Below are positions 44,832-55,163 of a stretch of 64,000 bases of DNA, piece by piece (positions within the stretch are counted from its first letter, which is position 1; each line of letters starts with the position of its first letter). The position numbers were made by a program, and so were the translations under genes. The DNA comes from Candidatus Borrarchaeum weybense (GTDB taxonomy: Archaea > Asgardarchaeota > Sifarchaeia > Borrarchaeales > Borrarchaeaceae). The notes under the pieces were generated by a model. The model searched no databases, had not been told where the DNA came from, and saw only the letters and a program-made list of their open reading frames with translations. Where the stretch lies: contig JAHQJS010000007.1 in assembly GCA_019057385.1 (NCBI GenBank), positions 835,685 through 899,684 on the forward strand. Direction: 5' to 3'.

Positions 44832-45650
44832 TCAAGAATTACAGTTTGGGAGTTCTTTAGCAGTTATTGTGTACTTTTCTGCATATTTAGAAAAATATCT
44901 TGTTCCGCCACCTTCCATAATAGATCTAAATGCTTTTTCTATATCAATAAAAGTCATACCACTGACTGCATCTATTCCGAGTTGAAAAGCGACATCTGGG
45001 ATCCACGATGCTGTTGGACCTACAACCATTCTGAACACAGCATTGGACGCTGCCTTCAGAGGTTCTATGAGAGAATGCTCAATTACGGTAGATCCTGTAA
45101 TAATCAAGATATCTGAGTCTTCTACATCCTCAATTTTTCTAGAAAGTTTTACATTCTTTCCAAGAGAACCCTCTGTAAGAGCAGGGTTATCATCTATAAT
45201 AGTGACACCAGCAGAGTTCTTTGCTAAAAAACTAATGAAAGGACCTATCCTACCGACCATTCCAACTTTTGAGTCTTTTTTCAATGGAAGATATTTCAGA
45301 GTGTCAAGATCAGTAGATCTATGATAATCTTCATGTTTAGATGCAATTATTAACTGGCTTAGAGCATTAACACCAGCAAGACCAACTGCTCTTTCGAGAG
45401 AATCATCAGAAAGGACCATATCCGCTAAATCCGTTGCAGAAGTTTGGTGTAATTCCCCAGGTTCCTTGAAGACAGTACAAGTAGCTGTCGCCTTTCTAGG
45501 AGCATAACCAACGCCCATGGTTCCTTCAAGTAACACCGCCTGGTAAATTCTTCCTATGATGACTTCACGAGTATCAGGAATATGGATCCCTTTGAGCTTT
45601 GATTCTAACACTGCTCTTGTTTTTTTCAAGAAATTTGACATGACATCCAT
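44832..45650 (-). CDS. DUF364/DUF4213-type protein (putative chelatase-like)
   Basis: The 272-residue protein has an N-terminal DUF4213-like region (GVGYAPRKATATCTVF, LADMVLSDDSLERAVGLAGV) and a Rossmann-like DUF364 region (SKVGMVGRIGPFISFL, ILIITGSTVIEHSL, MVVGPTASWIPDVAFQLGID). Proteins of this family have been proposed to handle heavy metals or metal cofactors; none of the evidence here identifies the metal. ATG at the fourth codon is an alternative start. It is the only gene between cysS and tRNA-Cys, on the same strand. Confidence 0.78.
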   Translation of the reverse strand: MDVMSNFLKKTRAVLESKLKGIHIPDTREVIIGRIYQAVLLEGTMGVGYAPRKATATCTVFKEPGELHQTSATDLADMVLSDDSLERAVGLAGVNALSQLIIASKHEDYHRSTDLDTLKYLPLKKDSKVGMVGRIGPFISFLAKNSAGVTIIDDNPALTEGSLGKNVKLSRKIEDVEDSDILIITGSTVIEHSLIEPLKAASNAVFRMVVGPTASWIPDVAFQLGIDAVSGMTFIDIEKAFRSIMEGGGTRYFSKYAEKYTITAKELPNCNS

Positions 45651-45752
45651 CCCTTTTTCAGTAGCAGATTAAGATAGTCTCTTTAATCTAAAAACTTTAA
45701 GTTGTAGAAAATCCTGCTATGTGGAGAATCAAAAATAAGTCTGATATAAGAA

Positions 45753-45827
45753 TGGTGCCGGGGGAGGGATTCGAACCCCCATAAAACGGTTTTGCAGACC
45801 GTCACGTCACCTCTCCGTCACCCCGGC
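45753..45827 (-). tRNA. tRNA-Cys (GCA), CCA encoded
   Basis: The minus strand folds as a cloverleaf: acceptor GCCGGGG/CCCCGGC, short D-stem ACG/CGT, anticodon stem ACGGT/ACCGT with loop CTGCAAA (anticodon GCA), T-arm GGGGG-TTCGAAT-CCCTC, discriminator A and an encoded CCA. No intron. Confidence 0.95.
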
Positions 45828-45952
45828 GCATATGAAGAAAACGACATCAAATCAGGTATTTACTTCTAGTATTTGTAAGTGATATAAAAAATATTTGTTT
45901 GGAACAATAAAAAAAATAAAGGAAAGAGTGAATTCTCTTAATAAAGAGTAGT

Positions 45953-46105
45953 TTAATTAAGAAACTTTTCAGGATCCTTTTCAAAGTGTCTCTTGCAGCC
46001 TGGGGCGCAGAAATAATATTTTTCACCCTTGTATTCGGAAACTAATCCTTTTGTTTCTGCATCTTTTTCATCTACGTCCATGCCACAAACAACATCCTTA
46101 GCCAA
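45953..46105 (-). CDS. Small YHS-domain metal-binding protein
   Basis: A 50-residue protein reading MAKDVVCGMDVDEKDAETKG at the N-terminus, then KYYFCAPGCKRHFEKDPEKF. The cysteines in VCGM and FCAPGC are the metal ligands of YHS domains. The TTG start is strongly supported by AGGAGG eight bases upstream. It lies directly downstream of copA on the same strand (73 bp), an arrangement common for small copper-binding YHS proteins, and would be cotranscribed. Confidence 0.85.
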   Translation of the reverse strand: MAKDVVCGMDVDEKDAETKGLVSEYKGEKYYFCAPGCKRHFEKDPEKFLN

Positions 46106-46178
46106 GTTTATTTCCTCCTATCTAATTTTGTTAATTTTTATAATAATGATTAGGAAACCTATCCCAAAAAATAAGGGA

Positions 46179-48641
46179 TTAGATCACATGCATCGGCTGA
46201 AATCTTTTGAGCCATAATGAACTGGAAACTACTGATACCGAACTCATAGCCATTGCAGCGGCAGCAAACATGGGTAATAGCAACCCAAGAGCAGCTACTG
46301 GGATGAACACCGTATTATAAAAGAACGACCAAAAGAGATTTCGTTTAATAGTTTTCATTGTCTTCTTACTCAAAGCAATCGCACCTACAACTGCTCTTAA
46401 GTCTTCACCGATTAATGTGATATCAGATGATTCAATTGCTACATCAGAGCCTGATCCTATAGCAATCCCGATGTCTGCTTGAACCAAAGCTGGCGCGTCA
46501 TTAATACCGTCTCCCACCATACCGACAACTTTTCCTTCGCTTTGTAGTTTTTTGACCATGTTAGCTTTATCAGCAGGTAGTACTTCTGCAAATACACGTG
46601 TTATGCCTATCTGTTTTGCAATGGCATGAGCAGTCTTTTCATTATCACCGGTCAGCATGATGACTTCTACGCCCATCTTTTGAAGTTTTTTAACTGCTTC
46701 CTTCGAATACTCTTTCAATGTGTCAGCTACTGCTAAAACACCTGCTGAAGTATTATCAATTGCAACTACCATTGCTGTTTTGCCTTCACTTTGTAGCCTA
46801 TTTATTGCGTCTCTAAGTGATTCGATATTTATGTTATTTTCACTCATCAATTTTTCATTGCCAATGAACACAGTTTCTTCATTCACAGTTGCCTTAACTC
46901 CGTGACCTGGAATTGCCTCAAAGCCGTCTACATCTATGAATTGGATGTTTTCTTGTTCAGCTCCCTTTACGATTGCTTCACCTAGGGGATGTTCTGATCC
47001 TTTCTCAATACTTGCTGCATATGTCAAGAGTTTATTTTTATCATAGCCATTTGATGTAACAACGTCTGTAAGTTCTGGTTCTCCTTTAGTGAGCGTACCC
47101 GTTTTGTCAAAAATTACTGCATTCATCTTATGGGCCGTTTCTAGACTCTCGCCACCTTTGATAAGGATTCCATTTTCTGCGCCTTTGCCCGTACCAGCCA
47201 TAATAGCGGTCGGAGTTGCCAATCCTAAAGCACAAGGACAAGCAATGACTAAAACTGCAACCATTGCCAACATGGCAAAAGTAAAAGCGTCTGACGCGCC
47301 TAAGGGGATTCCAATTAGTTGAGAAAGTCCGAAGAAATACTGAAGAACAAAGGTTACAAGTGCTATAACAATCACTGATGGAACAAAATATCCCGCAACG
47401 GTATCTGCAAGTCTTTGAATAGGTGCTTTTGATCCCTGCGCGTCTTCAACGATTTTTATAATCTGAGCTAAAGCAGTATCTTTGCCGACCTTCATTGCTT
47501 CAAATTTCAAAGTCCCTAGTTTGTTTAAAGTCGCACCAATTACCTCATCGCCTACATTTTTTTCGATGGGTAATGATTCCCCAGTAAGCATTGATTCATC
47601 AACGCTAGAACGTCCTTCTCGAACAATTCCATCTACTGGAACCTTATCACCTGGTTTTACAATAACCAAATCTCCTACTTCTACATCTTCTATAGGTATC
47701 TCGATTTCTTTCCCATCTCTGATAATAGTAGCGGTTTTGGCTTGTAGATCTAGCAGTTTTTTGATTGCTTCTGACGTTCTTCCTTTTGCTACAGCTTCCA
47801 GATATTTGCCAAGTGTGATTAGTGTCAGAATCATGATAGCAGAATCGAAATATACCTCGCCTCCCAAGAAAAATGTGATTACAGTACTATATCCGTATGC
47901 TGCAGAAGTTCCCATTGCGATTAAAGTGTCCATATTAGCCCTTAAATGTAATAAGCGTTTATAAGTCCTAACATAATACTGCCTGCCAATAATTGCCTGA
48001 CCTGGCGTTGCTAGAGCAAACAGTACTAAATTTTTGAAAAACTCGCCTCCGAACACTTCAAAAGGTAATAGCATTCCTATGAGCATTATTGGTATGCTAA
48101 GTGCGGTACCCAAAATAACTAGTAACTTTTGTCTTTTGATCTCTTTTTCTCGCGCGACTTTCTCTATATCTATCATTCCGCCCTCTTCGGGGATCGCTAA
48201 TACATCGTATCCTGCATCAATAATCGCTTTTTTTAAGATGGATAAATTAGTAATCGTCGGGATATATTCCACTGTAGCCTTTTCGGTTGCGAAGTTAACA
48301 ACTGCAGATTTAACTCCTTCAACCTCATTTAAAACTTCTTCAATAGTTGCTGCACATGAACTACACGACATGTTTCCTATGGCAATTGTTACTTTACCAG
48401 TTGCAACACCGTAGCCAACATCTTCAATAGTTTTAACAAAGTCTTGAAGTTTTACTCTACTTGGATCGTACATTATTGTTGCTCTTTCCACATTGAAGTT
48501 TACTGACGCCTTCTTTACACCAGGTAAATTTGCTAGTTCCTCTTCGTTAGTCAATGCACAAGTTGCGCAAGTCATGCCTGTGATGCCTAGTGTGATCTTC
48601 TTAGATTTTTTTTCTACAGAACTCTTAGTGGTTGTTGTCAT
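46179..48641 (-). CDS. copA: Copper-exporting P1B-type ATPase CopA
   Basis: 820 residues. Two N-terminal HMA domains with MTCATC (Cys25/28) and MSCSSC (Cys93/96); membrane helices; the transport-site [11 protein letters not shown] (about residue 468); phosphorylation motif [11 protein letters not shown] (about 512); [14 protein letters not shown] and [20 protein letters not shown]; and C-terminal membrane pair. The CPC motif and paired HMA domains indicate Cu(I) export. It is upstream of the small YHS gene and divergent from a glucan phosphorylase that itself has a YHS domain. Confidence 0.95.
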   Translation of the reverse strand: MTTTTKSSVEKKSKKITLGITGMTCATCALTNEEELANLPGVKKASVNFNVERATIMYDPSRVKLQDFVKTIEDVGYGVATGKVTIAIGNMSCSSCAATIEEVLNEVEGVKSAVVNFATEKATVEYIPTITNLSILKKAIIDAGYDVLAIPEEGGMIDIEKVAREKEIKRQKLLVILGTALSIPIMLIGMLLPFEVFGGEFFKNLVLFALATPGQAIIGRQYYVRTYKRLLHLRANMDTLIAMGTSAAYGYSTVITFFLGGEVYFDSAIMILTLITLGKYLEAVAKGRTSEAIKKLLDLQAKTATIIRDGKEIEIPIEDVEVGDLVIVKPGDKVPVDGIVREGRSSVDESMLTGESLPIEKNVGDEVIGATLNKLGTLKFEAMKVGKDTALAQIIKIVEDAQGSKAPIQRLADTVAGYFVPSVIVIALVTFVLQYFFGLSQLIGIPLGASDAFTFAMLAMVAVLVIACPCALGLATPTAIMAGTGKGAENGILIKGGESLETAHKMNAVIFDKTGTLTKGEPELTDVVTSNGYDKNKLLTYAASIEKGSEHPLGEAIVKGAEQENIQFIDVDGFEAIPGHGVKATVNEETVFIGNEKLMSENNINIESLRDAINRLQSEGKTAMVVAIDNTSAGVLAVADTLKEYSKEAVKKLQKMGVEVIMLTGDNEKTAHAIAKQIGITRVFAEVLPADKANMVKKLQSEGKVVGMVGDGINDAPALVQADIGIAIGSGSDVAIESSDITLIGEDLRAVVGAIALSKKTMKTIKRNLFWSFFYNTVFIPVAALGLLLPMFAAAAMAMSSVSVVSSSLWLKRFQPMHVI

Positions 48642-49025
48642 TTTCCTTATTCTCCTCTTTTTAATCTTCAGAATTGAAATACTAATGATATGACAGTATT
48701 ATAAATATTTCTTTTAAAGATATATCTTGTGTGAACCCGATTATAGAATATAACTATATTATATATAAACCTAACTTTAGAGGAATATTCTTAATGTCTT
48801 TACATAATTAAAAATCTTTTTAAAGTAATAAAGTTATTTCTTGGGTTAGCTGAATAAAACAAATTGAATAATATGTATTAACAAGACATTTAGATTAATT
48901 AGCGTGTATTATTTTAAGAACAATAAAACAGAAAGATAAATGAAACAGTATGTACTTTTGAACAATATCAATTCGCATCTGAATGGAGATTTCAATAAGA
49001 CGAATGATGAACTAGAAGTGATTTC
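48642..49025. other. Divergent intergenic region between copA and YHS-phosphorylase
   Basis: About 380 bp, very AT-rich, with no gene. TATATT and TATATATAAA runs near 48760-48772 are possible promoter elements. No clear copper operator palindrome was seen. Confidence 0.3.
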
Positions 49026-50795
49026 ATGAATACAATAGATCCTGTCTGTGGAATGCCTATCGATCCAGAAATCACTGAATTCAAAGTAGAGCGTTGGGGG
49101 AAGACATACTACTTTTGTAACGAGTTCTGTTTGCATAGTTTTCTAGAAGACCCTAAAATTGCGTATTTCTCTATGGAAATTGGAATTATAAACGAAATTC
49201 CAACATATAGCGGTGGTCTAGGAGTTTTAGCTGGAGATACGATAAGATCCAGTGCAGACTTAAAAATCCCCTTAGTTGCGGTGACCCTTATTAGTCGTAA
49301 AGGATACCTTAAACAAACGATAACCGAGAAAGGAGAACAGTTGGAACACTCAGAAGAATGGGATCCTTCTAAATGCATGACTTTACTTCCGACTAGTGTA
49401 TATGTACAAATTCAAGGAAGACCTGTAAAAATTAGGGCTTGGTTTTATGAACATCAAAGCCCGACGGGCGGAGTAGTCCCTATATTTTTCCTCGACACGT
49501 CTGATGAAGAAAATGCTTTTGAAGATAGAATGATCACCGACCATCTTTACGGTGGCGACGGTAAGAACCGTTTAAAACAGGAAATTGTCTTAGGAATTGG
49601 CGGCGTAAAGATGCTTAAAGTACTAAATTTCAAAATAAAGAAGTGCCACATGAATGAAGGACATTCAAGCCTACTCACTTTAGAGCTATTAAAGGATAAT
49701 GAGATGCGACCTGACAGCGTGAAAAATCTATGCGTTTTTACCACCCATACGCCCATAGCAGCAGCATTTGATAAGTACTCGTATGATCTCGCCTACGAAT
49801 TATTAGGAAATGAGTACCCTTTGGAGCTGTCTAAAAAATTTGCGGGGCAAGATAACTTGAACATGACTCTGCTAGCCTTAAATTTAAGTAGAGCTGTGAA
49901 TGGAGTCGCGAAGTCGCATATGAATCATTCAAAAAAACTTTTCCCAGGATATATGATAAGCGCAATAACAAATGGTGTTTACTCATACATGTGGACTTGT
50001 CAGCATTTTAGAGAACTCTATGACAAGTATTTACCAGGTTGGGCTAACGAGCCTGAACTCCTTGTGAGAGTTGACTCAATACCAGACGATGAGATATGGG
50101 ATGCTCACACGGAAGCAAAAAAGGATCTAATTGACTTAGTAAGAGAGAAAACGGGCAAAGAATTGGATCAAAATATCTTAACTTTGGGTTTTGCTCGGAG
50201 AGCTACAGGATACAAACGGGCTACTTTAATTTTCTCTGATTTGAAGAGACTAAAAAATGTAAATAAGAGAGGGAAAATACAGTTAATTTTTGCCGGGAAA
50301 GCGCATCCACGCGATTTAAGTGGTAAGGAACTGATAAAGGAAATCTATAAATATGGAGAGCTATTGAAAGACGAAATTTCAATCGTTTATCTCGAAAACT
50401 TTAATATGGATATTGCTGCCAAACTTACATCTGGGGTTGACGTTTGGCTGAATACACCATTGCCCCCCCTCGAAGCTTCTGGGACAAGTGGAATGAAGGC
50501 TGCTCACAATGGTGTAATAAATTTCAGTGTATTAGATGGTTGGTGGCTTGAGGGCTGTATAGAGGACGTTACTGGTTGGTCTATAGGACCCTCACCACAC
50601 GAAGTAGTTGGAGATGAAGAAAGGAGAACCCGTGAATTAGATGATCTGTACTCTAAAATGGAATACATAATCATTCCTGCCTACGATAGAAGAGATCAAT
50701 GGATCGAATTAATGCAAAATTCTATTGGAAAGATCGCTTATTATTTTAACAGCCACCGCATGATGCGAAGATATGTCACAGAAGCCTATCTTTAA
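49026..50795 (+). CDS. Alpha-glucan phosphorylase with N-terminal YHS domain
   Basis: Residues 1-45 are a YHS domain (DPVCGMPIDPE, YFCNEFCLHSFLEDP). From residue 45 the short archaeal/bacterial type of GT35 glucan phosphorylase follows: KIAYFSMEIGIINEIPTYSG with GLGVLAGD, CHMNEGHSSLLTLELL, FTTHTPIAAAFDKYS, ITNGVYSYMW, GFARRATGYKRATLIFSD and EASGTSGMKAAHNG with the PLP lysine near 491. It releases glucose-1-phosphate from alpha-glucans. The join is seamless, with no stop or frameshift, so a real fusion is likely. A metal-binding head on a glycogen enzyme is unusual and the neighbouring copA and YHS genes point to metal-linked control. Confidence 0.9.
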   Translation: MNTIDPVCGMPIDPEITEFKVERWGKTYYFCNEFCLHSFLEDPKIAYFSMEIGIINEIPTYSGGLGVLAGDTIRSSADLKIPLVAVTLISRKGYLKQTITEKGEQLEHSEEWDPSKCMTLLPTSVYVQIQGRPVKIRAWFYEHQSPTGGVVPIFFLDTSDEENAFEDRMITDHLYGGDGKNRLKQEIVLGIGGVKMLKVLNFKIKKCHMNEGHSSLLTLELLKDNEMRPDSVKNLCVFTTHTPIAAAFDKYSYDLAYELLGNEYPLELSKKFAGQDNLNMTLLALNLSRAVNGVAKSHMNHSKKLFPGYMISAITNGVYSYMWTCQHFRELYDKYLPGWANEPELLVRVDSIPDDEIWDAHTEAKKDLIDLVREKTGKELDQNILTLGFARRATGYKRATLIFSDLKRLKNVNKRGKIQLIFAGKAHPRDLSGKELIKEIYKYGELLKDEISIVYLENFNMDIAAKLTSGVDVWLNTPLPPLEASGTSGMKAAHNGVINFSVLDGWWLEGCIEDVTGWSIGPSPHEVVGDEERRTRELDDLYSKMEYIIIPAYDRRDQWIELMQNSIGKIAYYFNSHRMMRRYVTEAYL

Positions 50796-50839
50796 ATATC
50801 TTATAAAAAGAGAGTTCAAATCCTCTTCTGAGTATTTAC

Positions 50840-51043
50840 TTGAAGAAAAGCAAGAAAGCACCACTGCTTTAGCGTGGTGATGAATTGCGTGGTGTTTATA
50901 AAGTTTAGTGGTAATAAAGTCTATGAGTACCTACGGGGCGTAGGGATGTTAAGCCTGTGGAGATAAGACCTCCGTAACCCGCAAGGGGATCGAGTCTGTC
51001 GGAGAAGCAGGAAGCCTCGATGCTTTAGCACGAGGTAGCTCAC
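50840..51043 (+). mobile_element. Non-autonomous IS605-like element, 204 bp
   Basis: The left part has GCAAGAAAGC, a hairpin CCAC-TGCTTTAGC-GTGG and GATGAATTGCG. The right part is AGCAGGAAGCCTCG-ATGCTTTAGCA-CGAGGTAGCTCAC. These match in layout and partly in sequence the ends of the 1863-3486 element (AAGA..., GATGAATTGCG, GCAG-AAGC, TAG-TCAC). The preceding bases are TTTAC. It encodes no protein; the interior is GC-richer than its surroundings. It fills the middle of the 455-bp gap between the phosphorylase and the methyltransferase gene. Confidence 0.7.
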
Positions 51044-51250
51044 TTGTATTTATTATGAATCCTGTTATTAATAATAAGAAGGAATCCAATTTCTATTCTG
51101 AGGCCTCCTTCTTTATATGTAATTTTTTTGACCTTTTCATACTTTCTATCCCCCAGCACACGAATGGTATCAATTGGCAAAATTCTTGTCTTAACAGTAT
51201 CTGGTCTAATCATCAGTTAATCTTCACGTCTATCACTTTTTCGTCTTTTT

Positions 51251-53647
51251 TTAATTTTGTGTAAAGGGCTCAAGCAGTAGCATAATATCATTATAGATTT
51301 CGCAGATTAGTGCTTCTTTAGATTTGCCCTTCCAAGAGACATCTAGCGCGTGTAACCATGCTTCATCTAGTTTTCTTAGAGGATGCTTCTTATCACCTTT
51401 TGCCATAAGAATCATTTCCAAGTAGTTGCTCCGTTTTGATAGAGGTATGGAATTCCATCCTTTAGAATAACTGAGAATTTTATCCTTGTTCTTGCGTTCT
51501 ATTCGTTCAAATTTAGGGACTAAACGAGACTCTAAATCTTTTGGTAATAATTGTCCAACACTACCTGACTCTATTCTCCTTGAACAGAGGAAATCTAATA
51601 AAAAGATTGAAGATGACAAGTACGCAAATAAGAACTCTGCTAAATCGGGATTCTTTATTCGAATTCCATAGAAACCGCTACTCACTAGAATTGGTTTATT
51701 ACACAAGAATACTATGCTTCGGTTATTCTTCAGATTTATTTTCCGGACTATCATCAACTGCGTTCTTTTTTTCTTAAATCCATTTATTTGAACACTCCAG
51801 CGACCTAAAGGATTCTTGGGTAGTTTTCCAGCACTAGCCAGATTCTCATAAGTTGTCCAGTTCTTCCGATTAAAGTCCCAGTATTCCTTTGCCCCATCTG
51901 TTCTATTAGTTTTGTGACCTAGAAAGAAATAAGATTTTAGATCAGTCTCATTAAACATAGGTGAAAGATCTAGATCCATCGCTTCTCTTAGCACATGAAC
52001 TGTTTTTGATAAAAATGATTTATCAATCGCGAGTGTTCTATCATTTTCAACATTTTGAATCAAAACATGATTCTCAGTGTCTTCTTTAATTTTCCAGCTT
52101 TTATTTGGGATTCTAAAGCATTCTTTTGGCCTTGGATCGTGATACTGAAATGATGATGCATAATTACATAATGATACAAAATTATGTGAAATCAGGGCGA
52201 AGATTGCTGAAGATGAAAATAGATCTTTCCAAACGATTGTATTCTTCATTTGAGAATACGGGATTGTTCTTAAAGTTATTTTATCATTACTTATGGTGAT
52301 TTTCTTCTTAATAAGTGAAATTAGTTCATTTAATTCATTATCAGACAATTTCAATAGCGATTTCTTAAAGGTTACAACTTTCGCGTTTCCTTCATAATTC
52401 TTTTGTGCAATTAGCATAACCTCTTGAAGTTCACTATCACTAAAGGCTGAATCTACTTCAGAGCGAATAAGATATTTGACACTAAAGTCTTTTTGAAATT
52501 CTTTAATTACGTTTTCCATCGCATGAGCGAACGTTACAGAATTTGGTAAAATGAAAGCAAGAGCTCCGTTTTCCTTCAACAATTTCGTTGCATATAGAAG
52601 AAAGCAAGCATGTATACCTATTTTATCTAACTCTATTTGAGTCGGCATAATACCATAAAGAAATTCTCGATATTTGCGAGTGATTCTATTTCCTCTGGTG
52701 AACGGAGGGTTTGAGATTAACACATCGAAATATGGAATTTCAACTGGTTTATCAGATTCTTTTTCATTGGGAGAGCCACCTGTCATCAGAGACTCTTCCC
52801 AAGAACTTGTTTCGCGATCAGAAAAAGAAATAAATTTTCTAGGTTTAAGTTTAAACGCATCTTCATGAATGATATTACATTTATCAGTGAATTCGAACGG
52901 GGATTGTATTGCTAAATTGACTGCTGCTAGTTCGCATGCAAAAGCAGAGATATCTGACCCCCATATTTGCTGCAAACGTTTTCTATGAGAGTTGTTTCCA
53001 AGATTTTTTAAGCGGTTATATGACTGAATTAGGAGAGTTCCTGAACCGCACGCAATATCACCTACGATTTGATATTTATTATCAATTGCAAGATATGCTA
53101 ATAATTTCGCTGGCTTTGGGAGCGTATAAAAGGCTGCTAATCGTCTTCTTAAGGTTAAAGGTAAAAGACGCTGAAAAAGCTGTCCCAAAAAATCCCTTTT
53201 GATAACTTTCTCTAGCGGCAAATTAGAAATTGTGTGAATAAAATCACTTAAAATGTTCTTGCTATCTTTCGGTAATTTTGATGCTACATCGATCTTAAAG
53301 ACAACTCTGAAGCCGATTTCATCCATAACTCTCTGAAAGAAATCAGTTAAGATTGAAGGACAGGTAATTTTCCCTATCATAGGCAATTTAAATGCTGGAA
53401 CTTCTTTCTGAAGGATAATATAAAAAACCAATTGAGAGATCACAATGAATGCTGCCACTTTGTAGGATGCTAATTTTAATTCTTCTTCTTGTGATTTTGT
53501 TGAGAGTTTTATATCAAAATTTTTTGCAGAAAATATACCAAGTTCCCTTTCAAGAGTTTTCAAAGGAATTTGTTTTGTAAAAAATTCTAATTCTGTCATT
53601 GTTGCATTTAAAATATCTGCTAGATCTTTTTCAGAACTAATTGTCAT
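51251..53647 (-). CDS. N6-adenine DNA methyltransferase (type I/IIG-like, large)
   Basis: The 798-residue protein has SAM motif I GDIACGSGTLLIQSYN (about residue 197) and catalytic NPPF (VLISNPPFTRG, about 315), the gamma-class adenine methylase pattern. ALAFILPNSVTFAHAM and the long C-terminal region (NPLGRWSVQINGF, PILVSSGFYGIRI, AYLSSSIFLLDFL) resemble target-recognition parts of Eco57I-like and HsdM-like enzymes. The first 150 residues are helical and unlike a nuclease; no PD-(D/E)XK motif is evident. No restriction subunit is adjacent. A second, unrelated methyltransferase is divergent 180 bp away. Confidence 0.85.
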   Translation of the reverse strand: MTISSEKDLADILNATMTELEFFTKQIPLKTLERELGIFSAKNFDIKLSTKSQEEELKLASYKVAAFIVISQLVFYIILQKEVPAFKLPMIGKITCPSILTDFFQRVMDEIGFRVVFKIDVASKLPKDSKNILSDFIHTISNLPLEKVIKRDFLGQLFQRLLPLTLRRRLAAFYTLPKPAKLLAYLAIDNKYQIVGDIACGSGTLLIQSYNRLKNLGNNSHRKRLQQIWGSDISAFACELAAVNLAIQSPFEFTDKCNIIHEDAFKLKPRKFISFSDRETSSWEESLMTGGSPNEKESDKPVEIPYFDVLISNPPFTRGNRITRKYREFLYGIMPTQIELDKIGIHACFLLYATKLLKENGALAFILPNSVTFAHAMENVIKEFQKDFSVKYLIRSEVDSAFSDSELQEVMLIAQKNYEGNAKVVTFKKSLLKLSDNELNELISLIKKKITISNDKITLRTIPYSQMKNTIVWKDLFSSSAIFALISHNFVSLCNYASSFQYHDPRPKECFRIPNKSWKIKEDTENHVLIQNVENDRTLAIDKSFLSKTVHVLREAMDLDLSPMFNETDLKSYFFLGHKTNRTDGAKEYWDFNRKNWTTYENLASAGKLPKNPLGRWSVQINGFKKKRTQLMIVRKINLKNNRSIVFLCNKPILVSSGFYGIRIKNPDLAEFLFAYLSSSIFLLDFLCSRRIESGSVGQLLPKDLESRLVPKFERIERKNKDKILSYSKGWNSIPLSKRSNYLEMILMAKGDKKHPLRKLDEAWLHALDVSWKGKSKEALICEIYNDIMLLLEPFTQN

Positions 53648-53826
53648 TTCCCTCTACCAATACAAACAGACTCATTCCAAATTTATCATTGGTTTCTATA
53701 ATTGGAATTCTATAAATTATATCTACGAGAGGAAGACTTAGAAATTAATTATTGTAAGAATTGTCCTTGTTTTCACATAACACTGGGTAGTGAACAAATT
53801 AAAGTAGTCAAAGAGAGGCGATCTTA

Positions 53827-54678
53827 GTGGAAGAACATTCTGCAAATCTTGAGAATGATGACAAACTTATGAAAAATGACGTTAGAGATTCAAAAAGATT
53901 GAACGCTCTTGATGGTAAAACATGGACACGCTATTCTATTAGTGTGTGGGATACAGTAAAATCTCCTCAAGAAATGAAATTAAGACACCCTGCTATGTTC
54001 CCTGCTGAACTCGTAAAAAGACTGATCAATATCTATACAAAAAAGGGTAATGTAGTATTGGATACATTCATGGGTAGTGGCAGTACAGTACTTGCTGCGA
54101 GAAACCTTGGTAGAAAAAGTATTGGATTTGAGATTTCTGAAGAATTTGTTAAATTAGCTAAAGAAAGATTGGCACAGCAACACCTTTTTTCTTCTAATAA
54201 TGAAGAAGAACCAAAGATATGCCAAGATGATGCACGAAACCTTCGAAACTATTTAGAAACTAACTCAGTAGATCTAGTTATTACATCGCCGCCTTATTGG
54301 GATATACATCGACAGAAAAGAACGGCAGATCGGAAAATTATTCGCCCCTATACTGACTTAGAAACTGACCTTGGGAACATAACGGATTATTATGTGTTTA
54401 TTAACGCACTTAAAGAAGTTTTTCAAGAAGTATATAAAGTGTTAAAGCCGGAAAAATGGTGTATTATAATTGTGATGGATCTTCGAAAGAAGAATAAATT
54501 CTATCCACTTCATATAGACACAGCAAGAATGATGATGGAAATTGGATTTGAATTTGAAGACGTCATAATTTGGGATCGGAAGCGAGAATACAGCAATTTG
54601 AGACCTCTCGGCTACCCTTATGTTTTCAGAGTTAACAAAGTCCATGAATACATTTTAATTTTTAAAAAAATCGGTTAA
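53827..54678 (+). CDS. DNA methyltransferase, beta-class (N4-cytosine/N6-adenine)
   Basis: The 283-residue protein begins its conserved part with YSISVWDTVKSPQEMKLRHP and FPAELVKRLINIY. VLDTFMGSGSTVLAARNLGR (from about residue 78) is SAM motif I, and VDLVITSPPYWDIHRQK (around 154) is the catalytic SPPY. The order and the SPPY form suggest N4-cytosine methylation, though N6-adenine enzymes of this layout exist. GTG start with GAGGCGAT upstream. No target-recognition domain of any size is present and no restriction gene follows, so it may be an orphan or half of a two-methylase system with the divergent neighbour. Confidence 0.87.
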   Translation: MEEHSANLENDDKLMKNDVRDSKRLNALDGKTWTRYSISVWDTVKSPQEMKLRHPAMFPAELVKRLINIYTKKGNVVLDTFMGSGSTVLAARNLGRKSIGFEISEEFVKLAKERLAQQHLFSSNNEEEPKICQDDARNLRNYLETNSVDLVITSPPYWDIHRQKRTADRKIIRPYTDLETDLGNITDYYVFINALKEVFQEVYKVLKPEKWCIIIVMDLRKKNKFYPLHIDTARMMMEIGFEFEDVIIWDRKREYSNLRPLGYPYVFRVNKVHEYILIFKKIG

Positions 54679-54728
54679 ATTTAACTAAAATGATGAAAGG
54701 AATGATACCGCGATACTAAAAGTATTAT

Positions 54729-55163
54729 TTATTCAGTTTTGTACGTCGCTGCACAATGTTTGCAACAAAATGTGAGTTTTTTACCTTTTATTGTTTCTAT
54801 ATGTGCTCCTTCGTACACTTTACATCCGCAATGTGCACAGACATCCAAACTTGGTTCTATAGCAGTAGATACAATACTGGAAAATCTTTTGAATAATCTT
54901 GTTATAAGCTCTTTTCCTCTCTCCGTAAGTTCGTATACCTTCCTTTCTTTTTTTCCTACTGGTTTTAAGGTGGATTTTAGATGACCTTTTTCCTCTAGAA
55001 GCTGCAAGAAGGGATAAACAAGGCTTGGGCTAATATCTTTTTTTAGTCTTTTTTTGAATTTGTCAATAATGCTGTAACCGTGAGCTGGACCTTCATAAAG
55101 AATTGTAAGAATATAGAATCTTGAAAAGTCATAAACGATCCCATCGAAATCAGTATTACTCAT
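54729..55163 (-). CDS. PadR-type regulator with C-terminal TRASH-like metal domain
   Basis: Residues 10-100 are a PadR/winged-helix domain: SRFYILTILYEGPAHGYSII, FLQLLEEKGHLKSTLKPVGK and ERKVYELTERGKELITRLF. The C-terminus carries CAHCGCKVYEGAHI and LTFCCKHCAATY, a Cys-rich TRASH-like motif (Cys, about 20 residues, then CC-x2-C), which binds metals such as copper. A metal-responsive repressor is the natural reading; the copA gene is 6 kb away and the genes next to it are unrelated, so the target is unknown. Confidence 0.82.
   Translation of the reverse strand: MSNTDFDGIVYDFSRFYILTILYEGPAHGYSIIDKFKKRLKKDISPSLVYPFLQLLEEKGHLKSTLKPVGKKERKVYELTERGKELITRLFKRFSSIVSTAIEPSLDVCAHCGCKVYEGAHIETIKGKKLTFCCKHCAATYKTE

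Noticed and set aside
44832..45650. Operon of cysS, DUF364-like gene and tRNA-Cys as a cysteine-metal system
   Set aside because: Shared strand only; the gaps of about 100-180 bp and the lack of family knowledge do not support a functional link beyond chance neighbourhood.
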